From NCBI RefSeq assembly GCF_018070465.1, contig NZ_JAGPXT010000018.1, positions 57,149 through 121,148 on the forward strand: a stretch of DNA of 64,000 bases, given 5' to 3'. Every line of letters starts with the position of its first letter. The first letter of the stretch is position 1. Made by a program: the position numbers and the translations under genes. The stretch comes from Micromonospora sp. C95 (GTDB lineage Bacteria; Actinomycetota; Actinomycetes; Mycobacteriales; Micromonosporaceae). The notes beneath the pieces are model-generated. The model saw only the letters and a list, made by a program, of their open reading frames with translations, was not told the origin of the DNA and searched no databases. Positions 1 through 8,503 of the stretch are shown in pieces.

Positions 1-1082
1 TCCTGGACCGCGAGGCCGTGCCGCACCACGAGCGTTGGGAGACCGACGGCATCGTCGACCGCGAGGTGTGGCGGAAGGCCGGCGCCGCCGGGCTGCTCGG
101 GCCGGACGTCGACGAGGCGTACGGCGGCGGCGGACAGCGGGACTTCCGGTACAACGCGGTGCTGGTCGAGGAGATCGTCAACTCGGGCTGCTCCGGGCTC
201 GGCTTCGGCCTGCACAACGACGTGGTCGCGCCGTACCTCACCGAGCTGACCACCGAGGAGCAGCGCCAGCGCTGGCTGCCCCGGTTCTGCTCCGGCGACC
301 TGGTCACCGCCATCGCGATGAGCGAACCCGGCGCCGGCTCCGACCTGGCCGGCGTCCGCACCACAGCCGTCCGCGACGGCGACAGCTACCTGCTCAACGG
401 GCAGAAGACGTTCATCACCAACGGTGAGCTGGCCGACCTGGTGATCGTGGTGGCCCGTACCGCCGACGAGGGTGCCCACGGCGTGAGCCTGATCGCGGTG
501 GAGACCGGAACCGCCGGCTTCACCCGGGGCCGCCGGCTGGCCAAGGTCGGCCTGAAGGCCAACGACACCGCCGAACTCTTCTTCGACGACTGCCGGGTGC
601 CGGCGGCCAACCTCGTCGGCACCGAGAACCACGGCTTCTACCACCTGATGGCCAACCTGCCGAGGGAACGGCTCAGCATCGCCATCGCCGCGGTCGCCGC
701 CGCGGAACGGCTGCTCGCCCTCACCCTGGACTACGCGCGTACCCGGGAGGCGTTCGGCCGGCCGATCGGAAAGTTCCAGCACAACCGGTTCCTCCTCGCC
801 GAACTGGACACCGAGGTCACCATCGCGCGGACCTTCGTCAACCACTGTGTCGCCGAGTTCAACGCCGGCCGGCTGTCGGTGACCGACGCGGCCAAGGCCA
901 AGTGGTGGACCACGGAGCTACAGAACCGGGTCGCCGACCGGAGCGTGCAGTTGCACGGCGGCTACGGCTTCATGGCGGAGTACCCGGTGGCGCGGGCCTG
1001 GCTGGACAGCCGGGTGCAGACCATCTACGGCGGCACCACGGAGATCATGAAGGAGATCATCGGTCGCGGCCTGGGGCTGTGA
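1..1082 (+). CDS. Acyl-CoA dehydrogenase, C-terminal part (5' end outside window)
   Basis: FAD-dependent alpha,beta-dehydrogenation of an acyl-CoA in fatty or branched-chain acid breakdown. The reading frame is open to the first base of the window, with an in-frame LDREAV before the GTG at 18, so the true start lies upstream. Visible family marks are the middle-domain segment AMSEPGAGSDLAG, the LNGQKTFITNG stretch, the ARTREAFGRPIGKFQ region and the C-terminal YGGTTEIMKEIIGRGL. The YGGTTEI form, in place of YEGT.EI, suggests the long-chain/isovaleryl subgroup, where the catalytic Glu sits in the earlier helix (here the PRERLSIA segment). Exact substrate cannot be told. A transporter gene follows 70 bp downstream on the same strand. 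Confidence 0.93.
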   Translation, partial: LDREAVPHHERWETDGIVDREVWRKAGAAGLLGPDVDEAYGGGGQRDFRYNAVLVEEIVNSGCSGLGFGLHNDVVAPYLTELTTEEQRQRWLPRFCSGDLVTAIAMSEPGAGSDLAGVRTTAVRDGDSYLLNGQKTFITNGELADLVIVVARTADEGAHGVSLIAVETGTAGFTRGRRLAKVGLKANDTAELFFDDCRVPAANLVGTENHGFYHLMANLPRERLSIAIAAVAAAERLLALTLDYARTREAFGRPIGKFQHNRFLLAELDTEVTIARTFVNHCVAEFNAGRLSVTDAAKAKWWTTELQNRVADRSVQLHGGYGFMAEYPVARAWLDSRVQTIYGGTTEIMKEIIGRGLGL

Positions 1083-1150
1083 CGAAAACCGGGCTGCCGA
1101 CCGTCGGTCGGGTGCGAAAAGATGGTCACCCCTTACCAAGGAGCCTCCCG

Positions 1151-2533
1151 TTGGCCACTGACCTGACGACCACACCGGCGCACCCGGACGTCGCGCCGAT
1201 CCAGCGGCGCACCCTGCGGCTGCTCTTCACCACCCAGGTCGTCGGCGGCATCGGCGTGACCATCGGCATCGCCGTCGGCGCCCTGCTCGCCGCCGAGATC
1301 GCCGGCACCGCTGTGGCCGGCCTGGCGCAGAGCGCCGCCGTGGTCGGCGCGGCCCTGCTCGCCGTACCGGTCACCCGGATCATCACCGGGCACGGCCGCC
1401 GCCCCGGCCTGGCCGTCGCGTACCTGGTGGGGGCGCTCGGCGGAACGCTTGTCGTGCTCGCCGCGGCGACCCGGTCGGTCCCGCTGCTCTTTCTCGGCAT
1501 GCTCCTCTTCGGCGGCGGCTCCGCCGCCAACCTCCAGGCCCGCTACGCCGCGGTCGACCTCGCCGAACCGGACCGGCGTGCCCGGCAACTGTCGCTGATC
1601 GTCTGGGCCACCACCATCGGCGCGGTCGCCGCCCCGAACTTCGCCGCCCTCGCCGACCGCACCACAAGCGGCTGGGGACTGCCGGCACTGTCCGGCCCGT
1701 TCGCGTTCAGCGCCGTCGCGTTCGTGCTCGCCGCCGGCGTACTGCTGCTGTGGTTGCGGCCCGACCCGCTGCTCACCGCGCGCCGGCTCGCGACGGGCCG
1801 GGCCGGCGAGTCCGAGCCGACCCCACCCGGACCGCCACCGGCACCGGCCGAGCCGGCCCAGGCGGCGTCCGCGCTCGCTCCGGCCGGCCCGGTCCCGGCA
1901 CCGGCAGCGCCGGCCCGGAACGGCGGAGGCATGCGCGCCGCCTGGTCGGTGGTACGCGCCCGGCCGGCCGCCCGGCTCGGTGTGTCCGCCGTGGCCGTGG
2001 GGCACCTGGTGATGGTGGCGGTGATGGCGATGACCCCGGTGCACCTGCGGGAGTACTACGCCGTCGACGAGGTGCTGCCGGTGGTCGGGCTGGTGCTCAG
2101 CCTGCACATCGCCGGCATGTACGCGCTGGCGCCGGTGGTCGGTTGGCTCGCCGACCGGTTCGGCCGCCGCCCGGTCATCCTCGGCGGGATCGGCACGCTG
2201 CTGGCCGCCTGCGCGGTCGCCGGCACCGCCGGGCACCACACGCCCCGGCTCACCGTCGGGCTCATCCTGCTCGGGCTCGGCTGGTCGGCCACCATGGTGG
2301 CCGGCTCCACCCTGCTGTCGGAGTCGGTACCGGACGAGGTGCGGCCCAGCGCCCAGGGACTGTCCGACCTGCTCATGGGGCTGGCCGGAGCGCTGGCCGG
2401 CGCACTCAGCGGGTTTGTCATGCAACTCGCGGGTTATCCCGTGCTCACCCTGCTCGCGGCGGTCGCGGTGGCACCCCTGCTGGCGCTAGCGTTGCGTCCG
2501 GTGCCGGTGGGTGCACCGGACAGGAAGGACTGA
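1151..2533 (+). CDS. MFS transporter, probable drug exporter
   Basis: Integral membrane protein of 460 residues that probably exports small molecules by proton antiport. About twelve hydrophobic segments are visible in two halves, separated by a Pro/Ala-rich cytoplasmic loop near residues 215-255. The second half has the MFS loop motif as GWLADRFGRRPVI; the first half has the degenerate loop GHGRRPGLAVAYL. I chose the TTG start at 1151 because AAGGAG lies at 1138-1143, seven bases upstream. The frame is open back to 902, but that stretch overlaps the dehydrogenase gene and does not look like transporter. Substrate is unknown. DUF3046 follows four bases after the stop. Confidence 0.88.
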   Translation: MATDLTTTPAHPDVAPIQRRTLRLLFTTQVVGGIGVTIGIAVGALLAAEIAGTAVAGLAQSAAVVGAALLAVPVTRIITGHGRRPGLAVAYLVGALGGTLVVLAAATRSVPLLFLGMLLFGGGSAANLQARYAAVDLAEPDRRARQLSLIVWATTIGAVAAPNFAALADRTTSGWGLPALSGPFAFSAVAFVLAAGVLLLWLRPDPLLTARRLATGRAGESEPTPPGPPPAPAEPAQAASALAPAGPVPAPAAPARNGGGMRAAWSVVRARPAARLGVSAVAVGHLVMVAVMAMTPVHLREYYAVDEVLPVVGLVLSLHIAGMYALAPVVGWLADRFGRRPVILGGIGTLLAACAVAGTAGHHTPRLTVGLILLGLGWSATMVAGSTLLSESVPDEVRPSAQGLSDLLMGLAGALAGALSGFVMQLAGYPVLTLLAAVAVAPLLALALRPVPVGAPDRKD

Positions 2534-2537
2534 TCAC

Positions 2538-2738
2538 GTGCGGCTTACCGACTTCTGGTCGCGCCTGGCCGAGGCGTTCGGGCCGGCGTACGCGGCCAGC
2601 ATCGCCAGCGACCAGGTGCTGTCGGAACTCGGTGGACGAACCATCGAGCAGGCCCTCAGGGCCGGCGTGGAGACGCACGTGGTGTGGCGCGCCGTGGTCG
2701 CGGCCTATCCGGACCGTGTCCCCGCCCGGCTACGCTGA
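2538..2738 (+). CDS. DUF3046 family protein
   Basis: Small protein of 66 residues beginning MRLTDFWSRLAEAFG. DUF3046 proteins are characteristically encoded just upstream of recA in actinobacteria, as here. The GTG start at 2538 is preceded by AGGAAGGA and matches the conserved family N-terminus; the longer frame from 2511 overlaps the MFS gene and is less likely. No catalytic motif or membrane segment is visible and the function is unknown. The position next to recA suggests, but does not show, a link with DNA repair. Confidence 0.85.
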   Translation: MRLTDFWSRLAEAFGPAYAASIASDQVLSELGGRTIEQALRAGVETHVVWRAVVAAYPDRVPARLR

Positions 2739-2775
2739 GCAGCCGATTCGTTACTTCCGCGTGTCTCTTGCCGAG

Positions 2776-2791
2776 TCGTACACCTGTTCGG
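2776..2791 (+). promoter_or_regulatory. Candidate LexA (SOS) box upstream of recA
   Basis: The sequence TCGTACACCTGTTCGG fits the actinobacterial SOS box (TCGAAC-N4-GTTCGA type) as GTAC-N4-GTTC. It lies about 130 bp before the recA start. Two related boxes occur upstream of lexA in this window, and both keep the GTAC half-site, which supports the call. Confidence 0.6.
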
Positions 2792-2845
2792 CTATTGTCC
2801 ACAGCGGGGTGCTCGTCCACAGGCCACGGCCAGTCGGCTGGTTTT

Positions 2846-2868
2846 CTGTCGGACCCAGCGCCTAGCGT
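2846..2868 (+). promoter_or_regulatory. RecA-NDp-type (PafBC-dependent) promoter of recA
   Basis: CTGTCGGAC, eight bases, then TAGCGT matches the mycobacterial LexA-independent DNA-damage promoter pattern (TTGTCRGTG-N8-TANNNT). It is 56 bp upstream of the recA start. This indicates dual control of recA, by LexA and by a PafBC-like activator. The match is by eye to the published consensus. Confidence 0.65.
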
Positions 2869-2923
2869 GTCCCGCGTGACGCGAAGCTCAGGAAAGACGC
2901 CGGCGAAGGCAGGGGTGGCAACG

Positions 2924-5074
2924 ATGGCGGCAGGTCCTGACCGGGAGAAGGCGCTCGACCTTGCTCTCGCTCAGATCGACAAGCAATTCGGCAAGGGCTC
3001 GGTGATGCGGCTGGGGGAGCGGCCGGTCATCCAGACCTCGGTCATTCCGACCGGTTCCATCGCGCTCGACGTGGCGCTCGGCGTGGGCGGTCTGCCCCGT
3101 GGCCGGGTCGTCGAGGTGTACGGCCCGGAGAGCAGCGGTAAGACCACGGTCGCCCTGCACGCGGTGGCCAACGCCCAGCGGGCCGGCGGCATCGCCGCCT
3201 TCATCGACGCCGAGCACGCGCTCGACCCGGAGTACGCCAGGGCCCTCGGTGTCGACACCGACGCCCTGCTGGTCTCCCAGCCGGACACCGGCGAGCAGGC
3301 GCTGGAGATCGCGGACATGCTGGTCCGCTCCGGCGCGATCGACATCATCGTGATCGACTCGGTCGCCGCGCTGGTGCCGCGCGCCGAGATCGAGGGCGAG
3401 ATGGGCGACAGCCACGTCGGTCTCCAGGCCCGGCTGATGAGCCAGGCGCTGCGGAAGATCACCGGCGTGCTCAACAACACCGGCACCACCGCGATCTTCA
3501 TCAACCAGCTCCGCGAGAAGATCGGCGTCATGTTCGGATGTGGATCTTGGGATACCAAGGTCACTCTTGCCGACGGCTCTCAGCAGCTCCTAGGCAAGAT
3601 TGTTACCGAGAAAATGGACGTCGAGGTGCTCTCCTACGACGGAGAGCTGGGCTGCCTTGCCCCGCGCCGGGTCGTCAACTGGTTCAACAACGGCACGACT
3701 GATGAGTTCCTGCGGTTCAAGGTCGAACGGGCAGGCGGTGGCACCGGCCGAGGCCAGGCGACCATGTCGATGACCCGTAACCATCTGATCATGACTCCGG
3801 GCGGTTGGCGCGAGGCAGGCGAGCTGCTTCCCGGTGATCGGGTGATGTTGGCCCAACCTCACATGTTGGGTCCGCAGCAGTGGCAGTTGGTGCTCGGGTC
3901 ACTGATGGGAGACGGCAACCTTTCGGCGCCTGTTCGGCGAGACGCAGAGAGCGCCCGCTTCCGGATGGGCCACGGCGTGAAGCAGGCCGACTACCTTGAC
4001 TGGAAGATTTCCCTGCTCAGCAACGTCCGGCACAGTCGAACGACCAACGACAAGGGCGCAGTGTTTGCCGACTTCACCCCTCTCGCGGAGCTCGGAGAGC
4101 TGCGGCAGGCGGTCTATCTGGGCGATGGTAAGAAGCATCTGAGCTGGGATTACCTCAAGGAACTGACCCCCTTTGCCCTCGCTGTCTGGTACATGGATGA
4201 CGGATCCTTCACCCTGCGTTCCAAGGGCCTACAGCAGCGGACTCAAGGAGGTAGTGGCCGCATCGAGATCTGCGTCGAGGCGATGAGCGAAGGCAGCCGC
4301 CAGCGTCTGGCGGAGTACCTGCGCGACAGTTGGCGTCTCGATGTGAAGCTCAGCAAGCGTGGGCAGCGTCAGATCAACGTTCTGCGCTTCACCACAGCGA
4401 CTTCCGAGAAGTTTCAGGAGATCGTCGCGCCCTACATCCCCGAGTGCATGGAGTACAAGCTCCTGCCGAGATTCCGTGGCCGTTGTGAAGTGATCCCGCA
4501 GTTCACCAAGTCGACGTTGTACCCGTTGCCTGCCCGGATTCTCCAGATCGAGGCTAGGCGCGACTACAAGAACATGGACCGGTTCGACATCGAGATTGAA
4601 GGCTCGCACAACTATCTCGCTGATGGAATCCTGGTGCACAACAGCCCTGAGACCACCACCGGTGGGCGGGCGTTGAAGTTCTACGCCTCGGTCCGGCTCG
4701 ACGTGCGGCGCATCGAGAGCCTGAAGGACGGCACCGACGTGGTCGGTAACCGCACCCGGGTCAAGGTCGTGAAGAACAAGGTCGCCTCCCCGTTCAAGCA
4801 GGCCGAGTTCGACATCATGTACGGCAAGGGCATCTCCCGTGAGGGTTCCCTGATCGATGTCGGCGTCGAGCAGTCGATCATTCGCAAGTCCGGTGCCTGG
4901 TACACCTACGAGGGCGACCAGCTGGGCCAGGGCAAGGAGAAGGCCCGCGAGTTCCTCCGGGAGAACCCGGACGTGGCCGCCGAGATCGAGAAGAAGATCC
5001 TGGAGAAGCTCGGCGTCGGGGTCGGCGCGGGCGACGCCGCCGGTGGCCCGGAGCTGCCGCCGGTCGACTTCTGA
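2924..5074 (+). CDS. recA: Recombinase RecA precursor containing an intein
   Basis: DNA-dependent ATPase for homologous recombination and LexA co-protease activity. The precursor is 716 residues; after removal of a 368-residue intein the mature protein is 348 residues, normal for RecA. Walker A is GPESSGKTT at residues 67-75. The ATG at 2924 starts the usual MAAGPDREKALDLALAQI. RecA sequence runs to ...KIGVMFG at residue 205, is interrupted, and resumes with SPETTTGGRALKFY. The C-terminus is the usual short acidic/Gly tail. recX starts nine bases after the stop, so the two are co-transcribed. Longer upstream frames cover the promoter and are not coding. Confidence 0.97.
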   Translation: MAAGPDREKALDLALAQIDKQFGKGSVMRLGERPVIQTSVIPTGSIALDVALGVGGLPRGRVVEVYGPESSGKTTVALHAVANAQRAGGIAAFIDAEHALDPEYARALGVDTDALLVSQPDTGEQALEIADMLVRSGAIDIIVIDSVAALVPRAEIEGEMGDSHVGLQARLMSQALRKITGVLNNTGTTAIFINQLREKIGVMFGCGSWDTKVTLADGSQQLLGKIVTEKMDVEVLSYDGELGCLAPRRVVNWFNNGTTDEFLRFKVERAGGGTGRGQATMSMTRNHLIMTPGGWREAGELLPGDRVMLAQPHMLGPQQWQLVLGSLMGDGNLSAPVRRDAESARFRMGHGVKQADYLDWKISLLSNVRHSRTTNDKGAVFADFTPLAELGELRQAVYLGDGKKHLSWDYLKELTPFALAVWYMDDGSFTLRSKGLQQRTQGGSGRIEICVEAMSEGSRQRLAEYLRDSWRLDVKLSKRGQRQINVLRFTTATSEKFQEIVAPYIPECMEYKLLPRFRGRCEVIPQFTKSTLYPLPARILQIEARRDYKNMDRFDIEIEGSHNYLADGILVHNSPETTTGGRALKFYASVRLDVRRIESLKDGTDVVGNRTRVKVVKNKVASPFKQAEFDIMYGKGISREGSLIDVGVEQSIIRKSGAWYTYEGDQLGQGKEKAREFLRENPDVAAEIEKKILEKLGVGVGAGDAAGGPELPPVDF
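3539..4642 (+). mobile_element. RecA intein with LAGLIDADG homing endonuclease (M. leprae-type site)
   Basis: Protein-splicing element of 368 residues. It starts with Cys (CGSWDTKVTLADGS), ends with ILVHN, and is followed by extein Ser (SPETTT), giving the expected Cys1 / His-Asn / Ser+1 splice residues. The B-block is TMSMTRNHLIMTPGG. Two LAGLIDADG-type helices are visible: LGSLMGDGNL near intein residue 118 and WYMDDGSF at 217-224, so the endonuclease looks intact. The insertion point after MFG is that of the Mycobacterium leprae RecA intein, not the M. tuberculosis one (VKNK/C), and the N-terminus resembles the leprae type. Base composition is visibly less GC-rich than the surrounding recA, fitting horizontal movement. 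Confidence 0.96.
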
Positions 5075-5083
5075 TCCTGAGTC

Positions 5084-5848
5084 GTGGCAGGACGACGTGC
5101 CCGCTCGGGGCGGGGCTGGGATGCCAGTCCGCCCCGCGCGGGTGACGCCACACCACGTCCCCGTCGGGGCCGCCGCGCTGCCGGCAACACCTCCGACCCG
5201 GGTGACCCGTCGGCTCCGGACGTGTCGGCTCCAGGTTCCCCAGCCTCGGGCAGGGCTGGTTCCACCCGACGGGCCGGCGGTTCGGCACGCGAGGACGCAG
5301 CTGCCGCGCCTCGTGACGAGGCTGAGGTGGCCCGGGAGATCTGTCTGCGACAGCTCGCGGTGCGTCCGCGTACCCGTGCCGAGCTGGCTGCCGCGTTGGC
5401 GCGGCGGGGCATCTCCGAGGAGACCGCAGCCCAGGTCCTCGACCGGTACGACGAGGTCGGCATCATCGACGACGCGGCGTTCGCCCGGGCCTGGGTGAGC
5501 AGCCGACACGCCGGCCGTGGGCTGGCTCGCCGAGCACTGGCCAACGAGCTGCGTCAGCGCGGCGTGGACGGCGACACGGCCAGCGAGGCGCTCGACGAGT
5601 TGGACGAGACCACCGAGGCGGAGACCGCTCGCGCCCTGGTGGAGCGGAAACTGCGTACCGCCCGGGGTGAGCCGGACGCGGTGTTCCGGCGGCTGGTCGG
5701 CATGCTGGCCCGCAAGGGCTACCCGGCCGGTGTCGCGATCCGGGCGGTGAAGGACGCGATCGCCGCGCAGAGCGCCGAGGCGGCCGAGTTCGCCGAGCAG
5801 ATCGACGCCGACGCCCTCGCCGACGCCGAGGGTGAGATCGACCGCTGA
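5084..5848 (+). CDS. recX: Regulatory protein RecX
   Basis: Modulator of RecA filament assembly, 254 residues. The first ~80 residues are Arg/Pro/Ala-rich and probably disordered. The conserved three-helix repeats follow: CLRQLAVRPRTRAELAAAL, then GIIDDAAFARAWVSSRHAGRG, then VFRRLVGMLARKGYP. The GTG start lies nine bases after the recA stop, so it is translated from the recA transcript. The N-terminal extension is longer than in E. coli RecX but is common in actinobacteria. Confidence 0.93.
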   Translation: MAGRRARSGRGWDASPPRAGDATPRPRRGRRAAGNTSDPGDPSAPDVSAPGSPASGRAGSTRRAGGSAREDAAAAPRDEAEVAREICLRQLAVRPRTRAELAAALARRGISEETAAQVLDRYDEVGIIDDAAFARAWVSSRHAGRGLARRALANELRQRGVDGDTASEALDELDETTEAETARALVERKLRTARGEPDAVFRRLVGMLARKGYPAGVAIRAVKDAIAAQSAEAAEFAEQIDADALADAEGEIDR

Positions 5849-6509
5849 CCGCGCGTTCGCGCTGTCGTGCCGTCCACCAGCTGTGATCTCGGCCAGGCCC
5901 GTCCCGGGGGCTGCGGGTGATGCGTTGGGCGCCGGTGCGACGACCACCTCCGTGACGTGACCAGCCTTGATGGGTCACCTCGGCGTTGGCCGTTCGTCTT
6001 TTTTGCCCGCTGGCGTCCGAGTGTTCATTGGCGGAGGGTGACGAGTTAACTTCTCTCCGTCCGGGTGGTTTGATCATCTGTTCTTGACCGGAGGCCGGTT
6101 GAGACCTAGCCTCGCCATAAAGGCTCACATTGCCCGACCAAGCGCAGGCTAAGCGCACAACATAGATCCCGTAACAGAACAGCATCACTTTGGCCGGCAC
6201 CTTCGGCCGCGTACGTCAGCTCCGGACAGGCCGGTCCGGGCTCGCGTGACACTGCACCCGGCCCGCCCGCGGCCGTCAGGACGTCGGCGGAGGAAGCCAA
6301 CCCACGGCCATGCGCTCCGGTCGGGCGTCCAGAGTCGCAGGAGCGTGCCCACCCGGCAGGCTGTTGCGGCGCGACGGTTCAGGGGAGGCGCGCCATGGCG
6401 AGGCGGCACAGGTTCACCGGAGTCCCGGCATGAGCGAGCGGAGCGGGTCGGCCGTGCGGCACTGTTCGGCGCTGCCCGTCAGGGGTGCGCGACGGAACGG
6501 AGCGTCGGC
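5849..6509. other. Long non-coding interval between recX and rny
   Basis: No convincing gene. The open frames here lack conserved sequence. The stretch 5998-6190 is distinctly AT-richer than its surroundings and may hold promoter elements for rny. Around 6420-6520 the phrase GGCATGAGCG occurs twice, the first time followed by AGCGGAGCG, resembling the GAGCGAGCG-type dispersed repeats of high-GC actinomycetes. No tRNA or known riboswitch was recognised. Confidence 0.5.
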
Positions 6510-6635
6510 ATGAGCGCGGGGGCGGGTGCTCCCGGTGCGGCGGATTCCGGGGCCGGCGACGACGGTGAGCAGAGTTCCGGTCCACCAATCGTTGCCGTGG
6601 TGGCCGGCGACGGGCCGGACGGAGCCGGCCGATGA
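6510..6635 (+). CDS. Possible 41-residue upstream ORF coupled to rny
   Basis: An ATG at 6510 opens a 41-codon frame (MSAGAGAPGAADSG..., ending GDGPDGAGR). It stops in an ATGA overlap with the rny start at 6632. The overlap suggests translational coupling. The Gly/Ala-rich sequence has no recognisable family and the frame could be fortuitous in this high-GC DNA. A purine-rich ACGGAG precedes the ATG. The same frame is open further upstream to 6246. Confidence 0.25.
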   Translation: MSAGAGAPGAADSGAGDDGEQSSGPPIVAVVAGDGPDGAGR

Positions 6636-8398
6636 GCGCCTTCGATGTCGTGATCCTGGTCGCCGTGCTGGTGTTGACCCTCGTGGTGCTCGGCGCGGTC
6701 CTGTTCGGCGTGCGGCTGATCCGGGGTCTGTTGACCCGTCCGACACCGGAGGATCCGGCGTACGTCGCGGAGAAGGATCGGCAGGAGCAGTCGCTGGCCG
6801 CGCTGCGTACCGCCGCCGACGAGGTGAACAGCACCATCGATGTGGCGAAGTCGGCGGCTGCGGCGGCTCGTGCCGAGGCGGCGGGGGCCAAGGCCGAGGC
6901 GAAGGCCGCCCGGGCGGAGGCGCGTCGGGTGCTCGACGACGCCCGTGCCGAGGCGGACACGGTGCTCGAACGGGCGCACAAGCAGGCCGAGGCGGACGCC
7001 GAGCAGTTGCGCACGGCGGCCCGGCGCAGCGGTGAGCGGGAGGTGGCGGTGCTGGCCGCGACCACCCGGGAGCAGGCCGCCGAGGTGGAGCGGCGGGCGA
7101 CCCGGATGGACGAGCGGGAGCGGCTGCACACCGAGGAGGTGGAGCGGCTCGCGGAACGGGAACGTCAGCTCACCGCGGCCAACGCCGCGCTGGCGGCCCG
7201 TGAGGCGGCGCTGGCCGAGCGGGAGGCCGCCCTGGCCGAGGTGGAGAACCAGCGACGCCGTGAGTTGGAGCGGGTCGCCGGGTTGACCGCCGACGCCGCC
7301 CGGGCCGAGTTGGTCGAGGCGATCGAGGGCCAGGCGAAGCGGGAGGCCGCGCTGCTGGTCCGGGACATCGAGTCCGACGCGAGGTCCACCGCCGAGCAGC
7401 GGGCCCGGCACATCGTGGTCGACGCGATCCAGCGGGTGGCGAGCGAGCAGACCGCCGAGAGCGTGGTCAGTGTGCTGCACCTGCCGGGTGACGAGATGAA
7501 GGGGCGGATCATCGGCCGGGAGGGCCGCAACATCCGGGCCTTCGAGTCGGTCACCGGGGTGAACCTGATCATCGACGACACCCCCGAGGCGGTGCTGCTG
7601 TCCTGCTTCGACCCGGTCCGCCGGGAGGTGGGCCGGTTGACGCTGGAGAAGCTGGTGCTGGACGGCCGGATCCATCCGCACCGCATCGAGGAGGTGCACG
7701 AGCTGGCCCGTCAGGAGGTGGACCAGCTCTGCCACCGGGCCGCCGAGGACGCCCTGGTGGAGGTCGGCATCACCGAGATCCACCCGGAGCTGGTCACCCT
7801 GCTGGGCCGGTTGCGCTACCGCACGTCGTACGGGCAGAACGTGCTCAAGCACCTGGTGGAGACCGCGCACATCGCCGGGGTGATGGCGGCCGAGCTGCGG
7901 CTGGACGTGCCGTTGATCAAGCGGTCGGCGTTCCTGCACGACATCGGCAAGGCGCTCACCCACGAGGTGGAGGGCAGCCACGCCATCATCGGCGCGGACG
8001 TGGCCCGTAAGTACGGGGAGAGCGAGGACGTGGTGCACGCCATCGAGGCGCACCACAACGAGGTGCCGCCGCAGACCGTGGAGGCGGTGCTGACCCAGGC
8101 GTCGGACGCCTGCTCGGGTGGGCGGCCGGGAGCGCGGCGGGAGAGCCTGGAGGCGTACGTCAAGCGGCTGGAACGCATCGAGGAGATCGCCGCCGGCAAG
8201 GTCGGGGTGGACAAGGTCTTCGCGATGCAGGCGGGCCGCGAGATCCGGGTGATGGTCAAGCCCGACGACGTCGACGACATCGGTGCGGCGGTGCTGGCCC
8301 GGGACGTGGCCAAGCAGGTCGAGGAGGAGCTGACCTATCCGGGGCAGATCCGGGTGACGGTGGTCCGCGAGTCCCGGGTGACCGAGATCGCCCGCTGA
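6632..8398 (+). CDS. rny: Ribonuclease Y
   Basis: Membrane-anchored endoribonuclease for RNA turnover, 588 residues. It has an N-terminal membrane helix (residues ~5-30), then a long Ala/Glu/Arg-rich coiled coil to about residue 230. The KH domain contains EMKGRIIGREGRNIRAFE (~288-305). The HD phosphohydrolase domain has FLHDIGKA with His436-Asp437, followed by IEAHHNEVPP. The C-terminus VTVVRESRVTEIAR is typical of the family. The coiled coil is rich in repeated AREAALAEREAAL units. It ends 22 bp before a strong hairpin. Confidence 0.95.
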   Translation: MSAFDVVILVAVLVLTLVVLGAVLFGVRLIRGLLTRPTPEDPAYVAEKDRQEQSLAALRTAADEVNSTIDVAKSAAAAARAEAAGAKAEAKAARAEARRVLDDARAEADTVLERAHKQAEADAEQLRTAARRSGEREVAVLAATTREQAAEVERRATRMDERERLHTEEVERLAERERQLTAANAALAAREAALAEREAALAEVENQRRRELERVAGLTADAARAELVEAIEGQAKREAALLVRDIESDARSTAEQRARHIVVDAIQRVASEQTAESVVSVLHLPGDEMKGRIIGREGRNIRAFESVTGVNLIIDDTPEAVLLSCFDPVRREVGRLTLEKLVLDGRIHPHRIEEVHELARQEVDQLCHRAAEDALVEVGITEIHPELVTLLGRLRYRTSYGQNVLKHLVETAHIAGVMAAELRLDVPLIKRSAFLHDIGKALTHEVEGSHAIIGADVARKYGESEDVVHAIEAHHNEVPPQTVEAVLTQASDACSGGRPGARRESLEAYVKRLERIEEIAAGKVGVDKVFAMQAGREIRVMVKPDDVDDIGAAVLARDVAKQVEEELTYPGQIRVTVVRESRVTEIAR

Positions 8399-8420
8399 TC
8401 CCGACGGCTGTGCAAGACGA

Positions 8421-8450
8421 CGCGGCGCCGGCCATCAGGCCGGCGCCGCG
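8421..8450. terminator. Intrinsic-type terminator hairpin between rny and gluD
   Basis: Perfect 13-bp GC-rich stem with the four-base loop ATCA. It sits between convergent rny and gluD and could serve both strands. There is no U-tract, as is usual for actinomycete terminators. Confidence 0.75.
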
Positions 8451-8503
8451 TCAAGGTTGTACCGGTGTGGGGTGGGTCTGATGCCCGCCGGTGCGGTGCG
8501 GCG

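Noticed and set aside
902..1150. N-terminal extension of the MFS gene to a GTG at 902
   Set aside because: It overlaps the dehydrogenase coding region and is Arg/Pro-rich without membrane character; TTG 1151 has a good ribosome site.
1133..2425. Long minus-strand open frame opposite the MFS gene
   Set aside because: Composition is Gly/Arg/Pro/His-rich shadow of GC-rich codons, with no conserved motif.
5998..6190. Riboswitch or other structured RNA before rny
   Set aside because: AT-richer DNA with only short stems; no known riboswitch core was recognised.
6246..6509. Coding potential upstream of the 41-residue frame before rny
   Set aside because: Arg/Pro-rich low-complexity sequence without homology cues; kept only as a note in the non-coding entry.
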